Of a stretch of 64,000 bases of DNA, positions 16,629-25,897 are shown piece after piece (positions within the stretch are counted from its first letter, which is position 1; each line of letters starts with the position of its first letter). Below the pieces are notes generated by a model. It had not been told where the DNA came from. It did no database searches and saw only the letters and a program-made list of their open reading frames with translations. The stretch comes from Fulverythrobacter ferritrahens (lineage in GTDB: Bacteria > Pseudomonadota > Alphaproteobacteria > Sphingomonadales > Sphingomonadaceae): the NCBI RefSeq assembly GCF_020539485.1, contig NZ_JACDXU010000001.1, positions 1,302,001 to 1,366,000 on the forward strand, written 5' to 3'. A program made the position numbers and the translations under genes.

Positions 16629-18221
16629 TCAGACGGCGGGAGCCGCCTGTTTCACGCTCTCGTCGACATGGTCGGCAAATTGCTCGAAATTGTCAACGAA
16701 GAGCTGCACGAGCTTCGCGGCAGTCGCGTCATACTCGTCCTTGTCCGCCCAGGTGGAACGCGGATCGAGGATCGAAGTATCGACCCCCGGCACGGCCACC
16801 GGCACATCGAAGCCGAAGTTGGGATCCTTGCGGAACTCGGCATTGTTCAGCGAACCGTCGAGCGCGGCATTCAGCAGCGCGCGGGTTTCCTTGATCGGCA
16901 TGCGCTTGCCCACGCCATACTTGCCGCCGGTCCAGCCGGTATTGACCAGCCAGCAGGAGACGCCGCCCTTGGCAATGCGTTCTTTCAGCAGGTTACCGTA
17001 AACGCTGGGGTGGCGCGGCATGAAGGGAGCGCCGAAGCAGGTGGAGAATGTGGCTTCCGGTTCGGTCACGCCGATTTCCGTGCCCGCCACCTTGGCCGTG
17101 TAGCCCGACAGGAAGTGATACATCGCCTGATCAGGCGTGAGTCGCGCGATCGGAGGCAGCACGCCGAATGCGTCGGCAGTGAGCATGATCACGTTCGAGG
17201 GGACCGGACCGAGATTTTCTTCCGAAGCGTTCGGAATGAAATCGATCGGATAGGCACCGCGGCTGTTTTCGGCGAGCGAGTTGTCGTCGAAATCCAGTTC
17301 CCGAGTCGCTTCGTCCATCACCACGTTTTCGAGCACGGTGCCGAACATACGGGAGGTGGCGTAGATTTCCGGCTCCGCTTCGGGCGAGAGGCGGATCATC
17401 TTGGCGTAGCAGCCGCCTTCGAAATTGAAGACCGCCGTATCCGACCAGCCATGTTCGTCATCGCCGATCAGGGTGCGGCTGGCGTCGGCCGACAGCGTGG
17501 TCTTGCCGGTGCCCGACAGGCCGAAGAACACTGCCGTGCGCCCATCCGCGCCGACATTGGCCGAGCAGTGCATCGGCATAACGCCCTTGGTCGGCAGCAG
17601 GAAGTTGAGGATGCCGAACACGCTCTTCTTCATTTCGCCGGCATATTTCGTACCGCCGATCAGGATCAGCTTTTCCGAAAGATTGACCGCGACCACCGTC
17701 TCGCTGCGGCAGCCATGGCGCACCGGATCGGCCACGAAGCTGGGCAGATCGATGATCGTGTATTCCGGAACGAAGCCGTCAAGCTCCTCCGCCGAGGGGC
17801 GCACCAGCAGGGTGCGGATGAACAGATTGTGCCATGCGAGTTCGTTGATCACGCGCACATTCACGCGGTGATCCACCTGCGAACCGCCGAACAGATCGGC
17901 GACGTAGAGCTTGTCCTTTTCGGCCAGCGCCTTGAAGAAATCTTCCTTCAGCGCGGCGAAATGTTCAGGGCTCATCTCGACATTGGTCTTGCCCCACCAG
18001 ACGGTGTGTTCAGTCACACCGTCCCGGACCATGAACTTGTCCTTCGCGGAACGGCCGGTGTGGCGGCCGGTTTCGACTACCAGCGGCCCGTGGGCAGCAA
18101 GGCGGCCTTCGCCGTTGGTGACGGCGTGTTCGACGAGCGGAGCCGTCCCAAGGTTCGCATGAATCGTCGCGGAAGTGCCAATGCCCTGGCGGTCGAGCGG
18201 GAAGGAAAGGGCGGAAGTCAA
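16629..18221 (-). CDS. pckA: Phosphoenolpyruvate carboxykinase (ATP)
   Basis: 530 residues if TTG 18221 is used (GGAGAC 5 bases upstream; sequence then [16 protein letters not shown]); the frame is open to 18332, but the extra 37 residues are not family-like. The kinase P-loop [13 protein letters not shown] and kinase-2 [10 protein letters not shown] are intact, with metal/PEP residues in [11 protein letters not shown] and [15 protein letters not shown]. It converts oxaloacetate and ATP to PEP, the first step of gluconeogenesis. It is divergent from chvI. pckA next to chvI-chvG is conserved in Alphaproteobacteria, and in Agrobacterium pckA is acid-induced through ChvG/ChvI (known); the same regulation here is inference. 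Confidence 0.95.
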   Translation of the reverse strand: MTSALSFPLDRQGIGTSATIHANLGTAPLVEHAVTNGEGRLAAHGPLVVETGRHTGRSAKDKFMVRDGVTEHTVWWGKTNVEMSPEHFAALKEDFFKALAEKDKLYVADLFGGSQVDHRVNVRVINELAWHNLFIRTLLVRPSAEELDGFVPEYTIIDLPSFVADPVRHGCRSETVVAVNLSEKLILIGGTKYAGEMKKSVFGILNFLLPTKGVMPMHCSANVGADGRTAVFFGLSGTGKTTLSADASRTLIGDDEHGWSDTAVFNFEGGCYAKMIRLSPEAEPEIYATSRMFGTVLENVVMDEATRELDFDDNSLAENSRGAYPIDFIPNASEENLGPVPSNVIMLTADAFGVLPPIARLTPDQAMYHFLSGYTAKVAGTEIGVTEPEATFSTCFGAPFMPRHPSVYGNLLKERIAKGGVSCWLVNTGWTGGKYGVGKRMPIKETRALLNAALDGSLNNAEFRKDPNFGFDVPVAVPGVDTSILDPRSTWADKDEYDATAAKLVQLFVDNFEQFADHVDESVKQAAPAV

Positions 18222-18462
18222 GTTCGTCTCCAGACTAATGGGCCAGAGTGTTCTGGGTAGCGCAGCGATCCTCCGCTGCAGGGAACGCGGTTGCGCATAG
18301 TCGCCGAAACACCCTTCGTCAAACTGGCGCAATCACAATGAAATTACTGATTTACCACAATGTTTTACCGCACATGCGTGAGACCGGGAATCGGCTCAGG
18401 CGTTGTCTATTTGGCGCGAAATCGTTAATCGCAGGCTTCAATACCAGCAGGAAAGTTCCTCC

Positions 18463-19233
18463 ATGGCCCAGCAGCCCGGCCTTTCAGAAGCCAGCCAGTC
18501 CGCTTCCGCTACGGCAGAGCCGCAGCAGGTGATCGCGCTGGTGGATGATGATCGCAACATCCTGACCAGCGTTTCCATCGCCCTCCAGTCGGAAGGCTTT
18601 GCCACTCGTGTTTATACGGATGGGGCGACCGCACTCAAGGCCCTAACTGAAAATCAGCCCGATCTGGCCGTGTTCGACATCAAGATGCCGCGCATGGACG
18701 GGATGGAATTGCTGCGCCGCCTGCGCGAGACATCGACCCTTCCCGTCATCTTCCTGACCAGCAAGGACGACGAGCAGGACGAGGCAGCCGGCCTTGCCAT
18801 GGGGGCGGACGATTACATCGCCAAGCCTTTCAGCCAGAAGCTGCTGATCGCGCGCATCCGCGCGATCCTGCGACGCAGCGGGATGGCTCAGCAAACCCCC
18901 GGCGAGGAAACCGAGTCCGCCGAGACAGGCGAGGAAATCGTGCGGGGCAAGCTGCGCATGGACCCGGCCCGCCACCGCGTGACATGGGACGGGCGGAACG
19001 TCTCGCTGACGGTAACCGAATTCCTGATCCTTGAGGCACTGGCGGCCCGGCCCGGCGTGATAAAGAGCCGCAACCAGCTGATGGACGCCGCCTATCCCGA
19101 CGATGTCTTCGTGGATGACCGGACGGTGGACAGCCACATCAAGCGGATGCGGCGCAAATTCCGCGTGGTCGCCCCGGATTTCTCTGCAATCGAAACGCTT
19201 TACGGCGCGGGATACAGCTTCTCCGATGGCTGA
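18463..19233 (+). CDS. chvI: ChvI-type response regulator (OmpR family)
   Basis: 256 residues from ATG 18463 with GGAAAG upstream; the earlier frame start at 18403 is not conserved-like. Receiver domain with acidic pocket VDDDR (28-30), phosphoacceptor Asp72 in [11 protein letters not shown], Lys121 in AKPFS; C-terminal winged helix with [14 protein letters not shown] and [13 protein letters not shown]. An Ala/Ser/Gln-rich N-terminal tail of about 20 residues is extra. It forms a two-component system with the overlapping sensor gene and is divergent from pckA, a probable target. Confidence 0.93.
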   Translation: MAQQPGLSEASQSASATAEPQQVIALVDDDRNILTSVSIALQSEGFATRVYTDGATALKALTENQPDLAVFDIKMPRMDGMELLRRLRETSTLPVIFLTSKDDEQDEAAGLAMGADDYIAKPFSQKLLIARIRAILRRSGMAQQTPGEETESAETGEEIVRGKLRMDPARHRVTWDGRNVSLTVTEFLILEALAARPGVIKSRNQLMDAAYPDDVFVDDRTVDSHIKRMRRKFRVVAPDFSAIETLYGAGYSFSDG

Positions 19234-20824
19234 GACACCCGAGGCGAGACCCGAAGCGAGGCCCGAACTGAGAAGAGTGCGCCGCTTCGAGCGCCCGATC
19301 TTCACCCCGCGCGCGTCGCTGACGATCCGCATCCTCACGTTCAACATCATCGCCCTGTCGATCCTGGCGGGCAGCTTCTTCTATCTCGACAATTTCCGGC
19401 GTCAGCTGATCGAGGAACGTTTCCGCCTGGCCCGCGGCGAGGCGCAGATCACGGCGGAGGCACTGCTGGGCGCAAGGGCCAGCCTGCGGGACCGGCTGAT
19501 CGTGCAGATCGGCCAGGAACAGAAATTGCGCCTGCGGCTCTATCGCCCCGATGGAACGCTGGCGAAGGACAGCTTCGCCCTGGCCCCACCTTCCTACACG
19601 CTGATCGATCCGGCCAGGGAGCCGTGGTATCAGCACGCCGCGCGCTGGCTGGACCGGGGGATGGACGCGATCCTGGGGGCGGAGCCTGTCCCCGCCTATG
19701 TCGAGCCGGGCAATACCGACGCGGCTTCCTGGCCCGAGCTGGTAGAAGCGCGCAAGGTTGGCCGCACGCAGATATTCCTGCGCTATGCGCCGGACCGGAC
19801 CCCCATAATCTCGGCCGCCGCGCCAGTCGGGCGGGACGGCACCATGCTGCTGACCACCCGCAATGCGATCGACATTACCAAGCGAGTCCGCGATGCGCGG
19901 CAGACGCTGGCGATCATCGTGGCGGCGGCGGTGATCATCTCGGTTCAGCTTTCGCTCTATCTCGCACGCATCATCGTGCGCCCTTTGCGCGTGCTGGTGC
20001 GCGCCGCCGTTCGCGTCAGGCTCGGGCGTGACCGCGAAGTGGTGGTCCCTCGCCTGCCCGACCGGCGCGACGAGATCGGCATGCTTGCCCGCGCGATTTC
20101 CGACATGAGTTCCGCCCTGCGCCAGCGGATCGACGCGGTGGAAAGCTTCGCTGCCGATGTGGCCCATGAGCTCAAGAACCCGCTTGCATCGCTGCGCAGC
20201 GCGCTGGAGGCGCTTTCCAAGGTCGAGCAGCCCGCCCTGCGCCGCCAGCTGACCGACATCGCCCTGCACGATGTCCAGCGCATCGACCGCCTGGTGAGCG
20301 AAATCTCCGATGCCAGCCGGATCGACGCGGAACTGACCCGCGCCACTTTCGAACAGGTGGATCTGGCGGCCCTCATCGCCAATGCCGTGGGCGCGCGCGA
20401 ACATCGCACCGAAACGGATGGCCGCAGGATCAAACTGAAGCGCAAGGGGCGCGGGCCTTTCACGGTGATGGGCGTGCCCGCCCGGCTGGAACGCGTGGTG
20501 GAGAACCTGCTGGACAATGCCGTGTCCTTCTCCCCGCCCAACGGCGCGATCACCATCGAACTGCGCACGCATGACGATCTGGTGGAAGCCACGATCCGCG
20601 ATCAGGGCCCCGGCATTCCCGAAAGCGAGCGCCACAAGGTATTCGAGCGGTTCCATTCGGTGCGCCCGGAAGGAGAGGGCTTCGGTGCCCATAGCGGCCT
20701 CGGCCTCGCCATCGCGCGGACCATTGTGGAAGCGCATGACGGCTCGCTCACCCTTGGCGATCCGCTGCCGGAAATGAGCGGGGCGTGCTTCATCATCACC
20801 CTGCCGGCCGCCGAACAAAGATGA
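19226..20824 (+). CDS. chvG: ChvG-type sensor histidine kinase
   Basis: 532 residues from ATG 19226, overlapping chvI by 8 bases. TM1 (residues about 33-54), a periplasmic domain to about 225, TM2 (about 227-250), HAMP, then the dimerisation domain with His314 in [10 protein letters not shown], and the ATPase domain with N box [11 protein letters not shown]1 DQGPGIPE and G2 GLGLAIA. It senses acid or envelope stress in rhizobia. The hprK start overlaps its stop codon, linking the sensor to the PTS regulators. Confidence 0.93.
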   Translation: MAETPEARPEARPELRRVRRFERPIFTPRASLTIRILTFNIIALSILAGSFFYLDNFRRQLIEERFRLARGEAQITAEALLGARASLRDRLIVQIGQEQKLRLRLYRPDGTLAKDSFALAPPSYTLIDPAREPWYQHAARWLDRGMDAILGAEPVPAYVEPGNTDAASWPELVEARKVGRTQIFLRYAPDRTPIISAAAPVGRDGTMLLTTRNAIDITKRVRDARQTLAIIVAAAVIISVQLSLYLARIIVRPLRVLVRAAVRVRLGRDREVVVPRLPDRRDEIGMLARAISDMSSALRQRIDAVESFAADVAHELKNPLASLRSALEALSKVEQPALRRQLTDIALHDVQRIDRLVSEISDASRIDAELTRATFEQVDLAALIANAVGAREHRTETDGRRIKLKRKGRGPFTVMGVPARLERVVENLLDNAVSFSPPNGAITIELRTHDDLVEATIRDQGPGIPESERHKVFERFHSVRPEGEGFGAHSGLGLAIARTIVEAHDGSLTLGDPLPEMSGACFIITLPAAEQR

Positions 20825-21240
20825 GCGCGCTGATCCATCAGGCAAGCTGCGTTGCATTGGGGGCGCGTGCTGTGCTGATCGAGGGCGCGCCGAGCAGCGG
20901 CAAGTCCAGCCTCGCCCTCGTCCTGATCGACCGGGGGGCCGCACTGATCGGGGATGACGGCGTCACCCTGGAACGGCGCGGCGACGTTCTGTGGGCATCG
21001 CCCCCGCCCAACATCGCGGGCAGGCTGGAAATCCGCAATGTCGGCATTATCGACCTGCCGACCGAGCAGGCCCCCGTGGCGCTGGTCCTGAGGCTGGACC
21101 CCATGGCCCCACGTCATGTGGAAGAGGCGGAGACTATCGTTCTGGCAGGCGTTCCCCTGCCGCTCATCCGCCTGTGGCCCGACAGCCCCGCCCTGCCGCT
21201 GCGCGCCGAATGGGCGCTGAAACTCCATGGACTGAGCTGA
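20821..21240 (+). CDS. hprK: HPr kinase/phosphorylase, short C-terminal-only form
   Basis: 139 residues, ATGA overlap with chvG. Walker A GAPSSGKSSLA is at residues 34-44; the HprK signature DRGAALIGDDGV follows, then IRNVGIIDLP in the loop region. The N-terminal domain of the Firmicutes enzyme (about 130 residues) is absent, as is usual in Alphaproteobacteria. It phosphorylates a serine of HPr (Ser50 of the downstream ptsH product) in response to metabolites. Its place between ChvG and PTS genes suggests a shared signalling unit. Confidence 0.9.
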   Translation: MSALIHQASCVALGARAVLIEGAPSSGKSSLALVLIDRGAALIGDDGVTLERRGDVLWASPPPNIAGRLEIRNVGIIDLPTEQAPVALVLRLDPMAPRHVEEAETIVLAGVPLPLIRLWPDSPALPLRAEWALKLHGLS

Positions 21241-21315
21241 AGCCCCCTGCCCCCATCCGGCACAGTGGCGCGCAAAGCCTTCCCTTTCGTGGCGGACGGA
21301 GGCAAACCGCGCCAA

Positions 21316-22248
21316 ATGGCTTCCGAGTCTCCCCCCCTCCCCGCTGATTCCCGCCAGCGCATTCTGCTTGTCACCGGCATGCTCGGAGCCGGCAAGACGA
21401 CCGCCCTGCGCGAGCTGGAGGATCTGGGCTGGGAAGCGATCGACAATTTCCCCATCCGCCTGCTCGATCGCCTGATCGGCGCCGATGATGACGGGCGGGA
21501 CGGGATCAAGGCCCCGCTCGCCATCGGGTTCGATTCCCGCACCCGCGGCTTCGATCCGGCCTACATCATCCTGCGCGTAAAGCAGCTTTCGGAGCGGGAC
21601 GATCTGATCGTCACCACCATGTTCCTCGATTGCTCCGCGCAGGAACTGGAACGCCGCTATAATGAAACGCGCCGCCGCCACCCTCTGGCAAGCGGCATCC
21701 CGGCGGCGGACGGCATTGCGGCCGAACGCGAATTGCTGGCCCCGCTGCGGCGCTGGGCGGATGTGGTGATCAACACCACCGCCTTTTCCACCAACGACCT
21801 GCAGCAGGCGATCCGAGAGCAATTCGGCATCCATACTGGCGAGGCGATGACCGTGACGGTCAGCAGCTTCGGCTTTTCCCGCGGGGTGCCGGTGGCCGAT
21901 CTCGTGTTCGACATGCGCTACCTCGATAATCCGCACTGGGTATCGGGCCTGCGCGAGCTGACCGGGCTGGATAGCGCAGTAGGCGCGCATATCCGCACCG
22001 ATCCCGCTTTCGACAGCACCTTTACCCGGATAAGAGACCTGCTGCTGGAACTGCTGCCGCGTTATGCGGCACAGGGCAAAAGCTACGTCAACATCGCCTT
22101 CGGCTGCACGGGCGGGCGTCATCGCTCGGTCTTCGTGGCCGAGGAAATCGCGAAAACCTTGCGTGAAGCTGGTTTTTCGCCCACTGTTCGCCACAGAAAC
22201 CTCGGATCGCGAGCTGCCGAACTTATTGAAGGGCCGCACCAGCCGTGA
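21316..22248 (+). CDS. rapZ: RapZ-family nucleotide-binding protein
   Basis: 310 residues from ATG 21316 (GGAGG 13-18 bases upstream); GTG 21265 is an alternative that would add 17 residues. P-loop LVTGMLGAGKTTALRELED, Walker B-like IVTTMFLDC, and the C-terminal RapZ motif IAFGCTGGRHRSVFVAE are intact. In E. coli RapZ binds the sRNA GlmZ and glucosamine-6-P; the role in Alphaproteobacteria is unclear. It sits between hprK and the PTS genes as in most Proteobacteria. Confidence 0.9.
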   Translation: MASESPPLPADSRQRILLVTGMLGAGKTTALRELEDLGWEAIDNFPIRLLDRLIGADDDGRDGIKAPLAIGFDSRTRGFDPAYIILRVKQLSERDDLIVTTMFLDCSAQELERRYNETRRRHPLASGIPAADGIAAERELLAPLRRWADVVINTTAFSTNDLQQAIREQFGIHTGEAMTVTVSSFGFSRGVPVADLVFDMRYLDNPHWVSGLRELTGLDSAVGAHIRTDPAFDSTFTRIRDLLLELLPRYAAQGKSYVNIAFGCTGGRHRSVFVAEEIAKTLREAGFSPTVRHRNLGSRAAELIEGPHQP

Positions 22249-22333
22249 ACCCGATAGCGCCTTTTCGCATCATGGCGCCGATGGTACCCATGAACCCCCG
22301 CGCGGCCCTCAGGTCTGAAAGCTGTTTTCCTGC

Positions 22334-22738
22334 ATGATCGGAATGATTCTTGTCACCCACGGCCGATTGGCCGAGGAGTTCGTGAAAGCGATGGAACATG
22401 TCGTCGGCCGCCAGGAAGCGGTTGAGACGGTGTGCATCGGCCCCAAGGACGACGTCGAGGCGCGCCGCGCCGAAATCGCGGAAGCGATCAGTAAGGTGGA
22501 TAGCGGCCAGGGCGCCGTGATTCTCACCGACCTGTTTGGCGGCACCCCTTCCAACCTCGCCATTTCGCTGATGGAAGAAGGCAAGGTGGAAGTCGTGGCG
22601 GGGATCAACCTGCCCATGCTCATCCGCCTGGCCGGTGCGCGCGACAAGATGCCCATCATGCAGGCCGTGGCCGCCGCGCGCGATGCCGGCCGCAATTACA
22701 TCACTGTCGCGTCCGAATTCCTTGGACAGGACGCCTGA
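22334..22738 (+). CDS. PTS EIIA component, mannose family (regulatory)
   Basis: 134 residues. The phosphoacceptor His9 is in ILVTHGRLAEEF; TDLFGGTPSNLA and VVAGINLPMLIRL are classic EIIA-Man segments. No EIIB/C transporter is nearby, so this belongs to the incomplete regulatory PTS of Alphaproteobacteria and is phosphorylated by HPr. Operon: hprK-rapZ-EIIA-HPr. Confidence 0.93.
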   Translation: MIGMILVTHGRLAEEFVKAMEHVVGRQEAVETVCIGPKDDVEARRAEIAEAISKVDSGQGAVILTDLFGGTPSNLAISLMEEGKVEVVAGINLPMLIRLAGARDKMPIMQAVAAARDAGRNYITVASEFLGQDA

Positions 22739-22789
22739 TCAACGAAAAGATACCACCACTAGCATTACCGCCCTGGGAGGGGTGCCCGG

Positions 22790-23068
22790 ATGGATACAGC
22801 ACGAAGAAGCGTGGAAATTATCAATCAGCGCGGCCTGCATGCGCGGGCCAGCGCGAAGTTCGTAGCTGCCGTGGCCAACCTGCCGGACGGAACGCAGGTA
22901 ACCGTCGCGAAGGACGGGATGGAAGCCGTAGGCGGATCGATCCTGGGCCTGATGATGCTCGGCGCGGCCAAGGGCGACACGATCGAGGTCTGCGTGCGCG
23001 GCAATGATGCCGATGCATTGCTGACCAAGCTGGTCGGGCTGGTGATGGACGGTTTCGGGGAAGATTGA
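22790..23068 (+). CDS. ptsH: HPr phosphocarrier protein
   Basis: 92 residues; GGGAGGGG upstream of ATG 22790. His17 in RGLHARASAKF is the PEP/EI phosphorylation site and Ser50 in VGGSILGLMMLGAAKG is the HprK site. Both are present, consistent with the hprK gene three genes upstream. It transfers phosphate to the EIIA encoded just before it. Confidence 0.95.
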   Translation: MDTARRSVEIINQRGLHARASAKFVAAVANLPDGTQVTVAKDGMEAVGGSILGLMMLGAAKGDTIEVCVRGNDADALLTKLVGLVMDGFGED

Positions 23069-23124
23069 CCCTGGCTGCCCGGCCTGAGCTTGTCGAACCG
23101 GCCACGGCGACCTAAGCGGGCCTT

Positions 23125-23925
23125 ATGCGCCGCCAGATCACCGGTTTCTCCAATCCCACGGTCAAATATCTCCGCTCCCTGCGAGAGAAGAAGCACCGCA
23201 AGAGGGAAGGCAAGTTCCTCGCCGAGGGGCTCCGCCTCCTCACCGATGCGCGCGAAAGCGGCCGCATTCCCGAAATGCTGATCATGTCGAGCGAGCGGGA
23301 CGAACATCCGCTGCTCACCGCGCTGGAACAGGCCGTCGATCAGTCTGGCGGCGAAATCCTGGAATGCACGAGTGAGATCCTGTCGAAGATCACCGGCAAG
23401 GACAATCCGCAGGCAGTCGCCGGGGTCTTTGCCGAATTCGATACTTCGCTTGCCCATCTTGACCGGTCTTCAGCCAAAATCTGGCTGGTGGCGCAGGCCC
23501 TGCGCGATCCCGGCAATCTCGGCACCATGTTGCGCACAGGCGATGCGGTGGGCGCAGGCGGCGTGATCCTGATCGACGATTGCGCCGATCCCTTCTCGGT
23601 AGAGGCTGTGCGCGCCAGCATGGGCGCGATCTTCACGCAGGAAATCGCACAGGCGAGTTGGGGCGAATTCATCGACTGGCTGCGCGCCGATGAAGGCCAG
23701 CTTGTTGCCGCCTCGCTGCGGGATGCCCAGCCCTATCGCGGCGCACCCTATGCCGCGCCCTGCTTCCTGATGGTTGGCAATGAATCGCGCGGCCTGCCGG
23801 AAGAATATGAAATGGCCTGCGACCTGCGCGTGACCATGCCGATGCGCGGACGGGCCGACAGCCTCAACGCCTCCGTAGCAGGCGCAGTGCTGGCCTACGA
23901 GGCGCTGGCCGCGCTCGATCCCTGA
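23125..23925 (+). CDS. RNA 2'-O-methyltransferase (TrmH/SpoU family)
   Basis: 266 residues. The N-terminal substrate-binding domain NPTVKYLRSLREKKHRKREGKFLAEGLRLL is followed by the SPOUT motifs: motif 1 QALRDPGNLGTMLRTGDAVG (Arg catalytic), motif 2 CFLMVGNESRGLP, motif 3 MRGRADSLNASVAGAVLAYE. The alpha/beta knot binds SAM and methylates rRNA or tRNA ribose; the exact target is not readable. The start MRRQITGFSNP at 23125 follows a GCCTGAGCTTGTCGAA fragment of a dispersed repeat. Confidence 0.9.
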   Translation: MRRQITGFSNPTVKYLRSLREKKHRKREGKFLAEGLRLLTDARESGRIPEMLIMSSERDEHPLLTALEQAVDQSGGEILECTSEILSKITGKDNPQAVAGVFAEFDTSLAHLDRSSAKIWLVAQALRDPGNLGTMLRTGDAVGAGGVILIDDCADPFSVEAVRASMGAIFTQEIAQASWGEFIDWLRADEGQLVAASLRDAQPYRGAPYAAPCFLMVGNESRGLPEEYEMACDLRVTMPMRGRADSLNASVAGAVLAYEALAALDP

Positions 23926-23997
23926 GAGATTCATTACTGAGGCTATTTTTTCAGCGCCATTCAGCCTGCTGACAGCGAAAATGAACGATAGGGAATC

Positions 23998-24423
23998 ATG
24001 CGCCATGCAGTTTCCCTATTGGCCTTCATTCTCCTGGCCCCGTCCCTGACGGCTTGCGTGGCGCAAACCGCACCCCCTCATGCCCTCGAAGGAAGCCAGT
24101 GGAGCTTCACCGGAATTGACGGACAGGCGCCGATCGCCCCGGCGCGCGCCAAGCTGTCTTTCGAGGGCGACATGCTCTCCGCCAATGTCGGCTGCAATTC
24201 GCTTAGCGGGCCGTGGCGGATCGAAAAGACCCGCCTGATCGCCGGCCCCCTGATCCAGACCCGGATGTTCTGCGAAGGGCAATTGGGCGAACAGGAACAG
24301 GCTGCCAGCGCCCTGCTGGTGGCCGCGCCTGAAATAGAGATCGAGGGCAGCACGCTCACCCTCAAGTCGCGCGGGCACAGCGCAAGCTTCACCCGGACCG
24401 GCGGCCCCGCGACTCATCGCTGA
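23998..24423 (+). CDS. META-domain (HslJ-like) lipoprotein
   Basis: 141 residues with signal MRHAVSLLAFILLAPSLTAC (lipobox LTAC). The mature part matches the META fold: EGSQWSFTGIDGQAP, LSFEGDMLSANVGCNSLSGPWRIE and TRMFCEG, the pattern of heat-shock HslJ proteins. Two Cys (GCN and MFC) are typical of the domain. Envelope protein; function poorly known. Confidence 0.85.
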   Translation: MRHAVSLLAFILLAPSLTACVAQTAPPHALEGSQWSFTGIDGQAPIAPARAKLSFEGDMLSANVGCNSLSGPWRIEKTRLIAGPLIQTRMFCEGQLGEQEQAASALLVAAPEIEIEGSTLTLKSRGHSASFTRTGGPATHR

Positions 24424-24530
24424 GAGGCCGTCACTGGCGCATGGACAGAGCGCAGGCGGGAACCTATTGCCTTGCTATGCACTGACACCGGGCAAGCGCA
24501 CCGCGCTACAAGACCGAATATTGGGGAGAA

Positions 24531-25133
24531 ATGAGCATGTTCCACCGCAAACCCGCCGCCTTTGGCCCTGCCGTCGCAATCGTTGCGCTGGCCCTGCTCA
24601 CGATCCCGGCCGCCGCTGTCGGCCCTGAAATGGCCGCGCCGGGCTGGATCGTCGATCCTGCCTCCTCAAAGCTCGGTTATGCAGGCGTGGGCAACAGCGA
24701 GAGCTTCGAAGGCAGCTTCGGCAAGTGGAGCGCGGAAATCAATTTCGATCCGGCTCATCTCGATCAGTCCCTCGCCAAGGTGACGATCGACACCGGCAGC
24801 GCCAGCAGCGGCGATCCGTCGCGCGACGATCCGCTGCGCGAAGCCAGCTGGTTCGACATCGGCGCCTTCCCGAACGCGACCTTCACCACCCATGGCATTA
24901 CCTCGACGGGGCCCGATGCCTATGTGGCCGACGGCACGCTGACGATCAAAGGCGTGAGCAAGCCGGTGAAGCTGCCCTTCACTCTCACCATCGACGGCGA
25001 CACTGCCAGGATGAAGGGCGAAGCGCAGATCGACCGGAAGGAATGGGGCCTTGGCGAAGGTTCCTGGCAGGACAAGTCCGTCGACCCCAACGTAACCGTC
25101 AAGGTGGACATCACTGCGACCCGGGCCAGTTAA
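24531..25133 (+). CDS. YceI family periplasmic protein
   Basis: 200 residues, GGAGAA before ATG 24531. Signal peptide to about VAIVALALLTIPAAA, then the YceI lipocalin-like barrel: WIVDPASSKLGYAGVG, FEGSFGKWSAEINFDP, DPLREASWFDIGAFPNATF, DGTLTIKGVSKPVKLPF, DRKEWGLGEG. The family binds isoprenoid/polyprenyl-type lipids. Single gene, convergent with the lipoprotein gene at 25156. Confidence 0.9.
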   Translation: MSMFHRKPAAFGPAVAIVALALLTIPAAAVGPEMAAPGWIVDPASSKLGYAGVGNSESFEGSFGKWSAEINFDPAHLDQSLAKVTIDTGSASSGDPSRDDPLREASWFDIGAFPNATFTTHGITSTGPDAYVADGTLTIKGVSKPVKLPFTLTIDGDTARMKGEAQIDRKEWGLGEGSWQDKSVDPNVTVKVDITATRAS

Positions 25134-25155
25134 GGCCCGGGCCCGCGCGGGCCCG

Positions 25156-25893
25156 TCAGTCTCCCGCGACGAAGGCGCTCAGCACCCAGCCATCTTCGCG
25201 TTCTTCCACGATCAGGCGATAATCGACCAGCGCCCGCAGCTTGTCCCATTCCATATAGCCGGACAGTTTTCCGTAATCGTCCACCTTGGCGAAGGGACTG
25301 TCCTCGTCGGTGCTATCTTCCAGCTGGACGACATCCCAGTCGAAGGTCCGCAGCACTTTGGCATCCCGGCGCTGGGAAGCGAGAAGCGGTACGCCCTCTC
25401 CCCGCACCAGCAACAGCGTATAGCTATCCCGGTCCCCGAAATCCTGCGTGAAGTACCACGGCATGGTGAAGCCGCCCTGTTGGTTAACGGCACAACCCAG
25501 CGGGAGCAGGTTCTGGAGCGCTTCCCACAAATTATATTGCGGATCTATCAGCCGGCGGCGCAATTCGGCTCGCCCCGCCCCGCCGCCGAAATCCAGCGCG
25601 ATGTCCGGTGCAGAGAGGGCGACGAGAGCATCCGTATCGCGATCGATCACCGCCTGGGCCAGCTTTACGCGAAATTCTTCCGCGCCGCTGATCGCACCGC
25701 ATTCATCCCGGGGGGCATAGGGCCCCTTCTGGCGTGGAGTGACCAGCGAGGTAAGTAACGTCTCTGCTTCGCTGGCCTCCGTCTGGCGGGCTTCCGGCGA
25801 GGCCGGCGGCGCCTTTCCACCCTCGCCCTGTCCACAGGCAGCAAGCATGGCAAACGGAACGATCAAGGTGACCGACCCCAGCAATTGACGCAT
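25156..25893 (-). CDS. Hypothetical lipoprotein next to rmuC
   Basis: 245 residues from ATG 25893, which has GGAGGA upstream and starts 4 bp after the rmuC stop. Signal MRQLLGSVTLIVPFAMLAAC gives a lipobox LAAC. The rest has features of an exported SH3/NTF2-type protein (ALSAPDIALDFGGG, LWEALQNLLPLGCAVN, WYFTQDFGDRDSYTLLLVRG). No family recognised. Co-transcribed with rmuC (inference from spacing). Confidence 0.7.
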   Translation of the reverse strand: MRQLLGSVTLIVPFAMLAACGQGEGGKAPPASPEARQTEASEAETLLTSLVTPRQKGPYAPRDECGAISGAEEFRVKLAQAVIDRDTDALVALSAPDIALDFGGGAGRAELRRRLIDPQYNLWEALQNLLPLGCAVNQQGGFTMPWYFTQDFGDRDSYTLLLVRGEGVPLLASQRRDAKVLRTFDWDVVQLEDSTDEDSPFAKVDDYGKLSGYMEWDKLRALVDYRLIVEEREDGWVLSAFVAGD

Positions 25894-25897
25894 ATAC

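Noticed and set aside
16620-18260. 546-codon frame opposite pckA
   Set aside because: Antisense shadow of a textbook pckA.
25135-25156. GGGCCCGCGCGGGCCC hairpin after the YceI gene as terminator
   Set aside because: Strong stem but no T-run on either strand; left unassigned.
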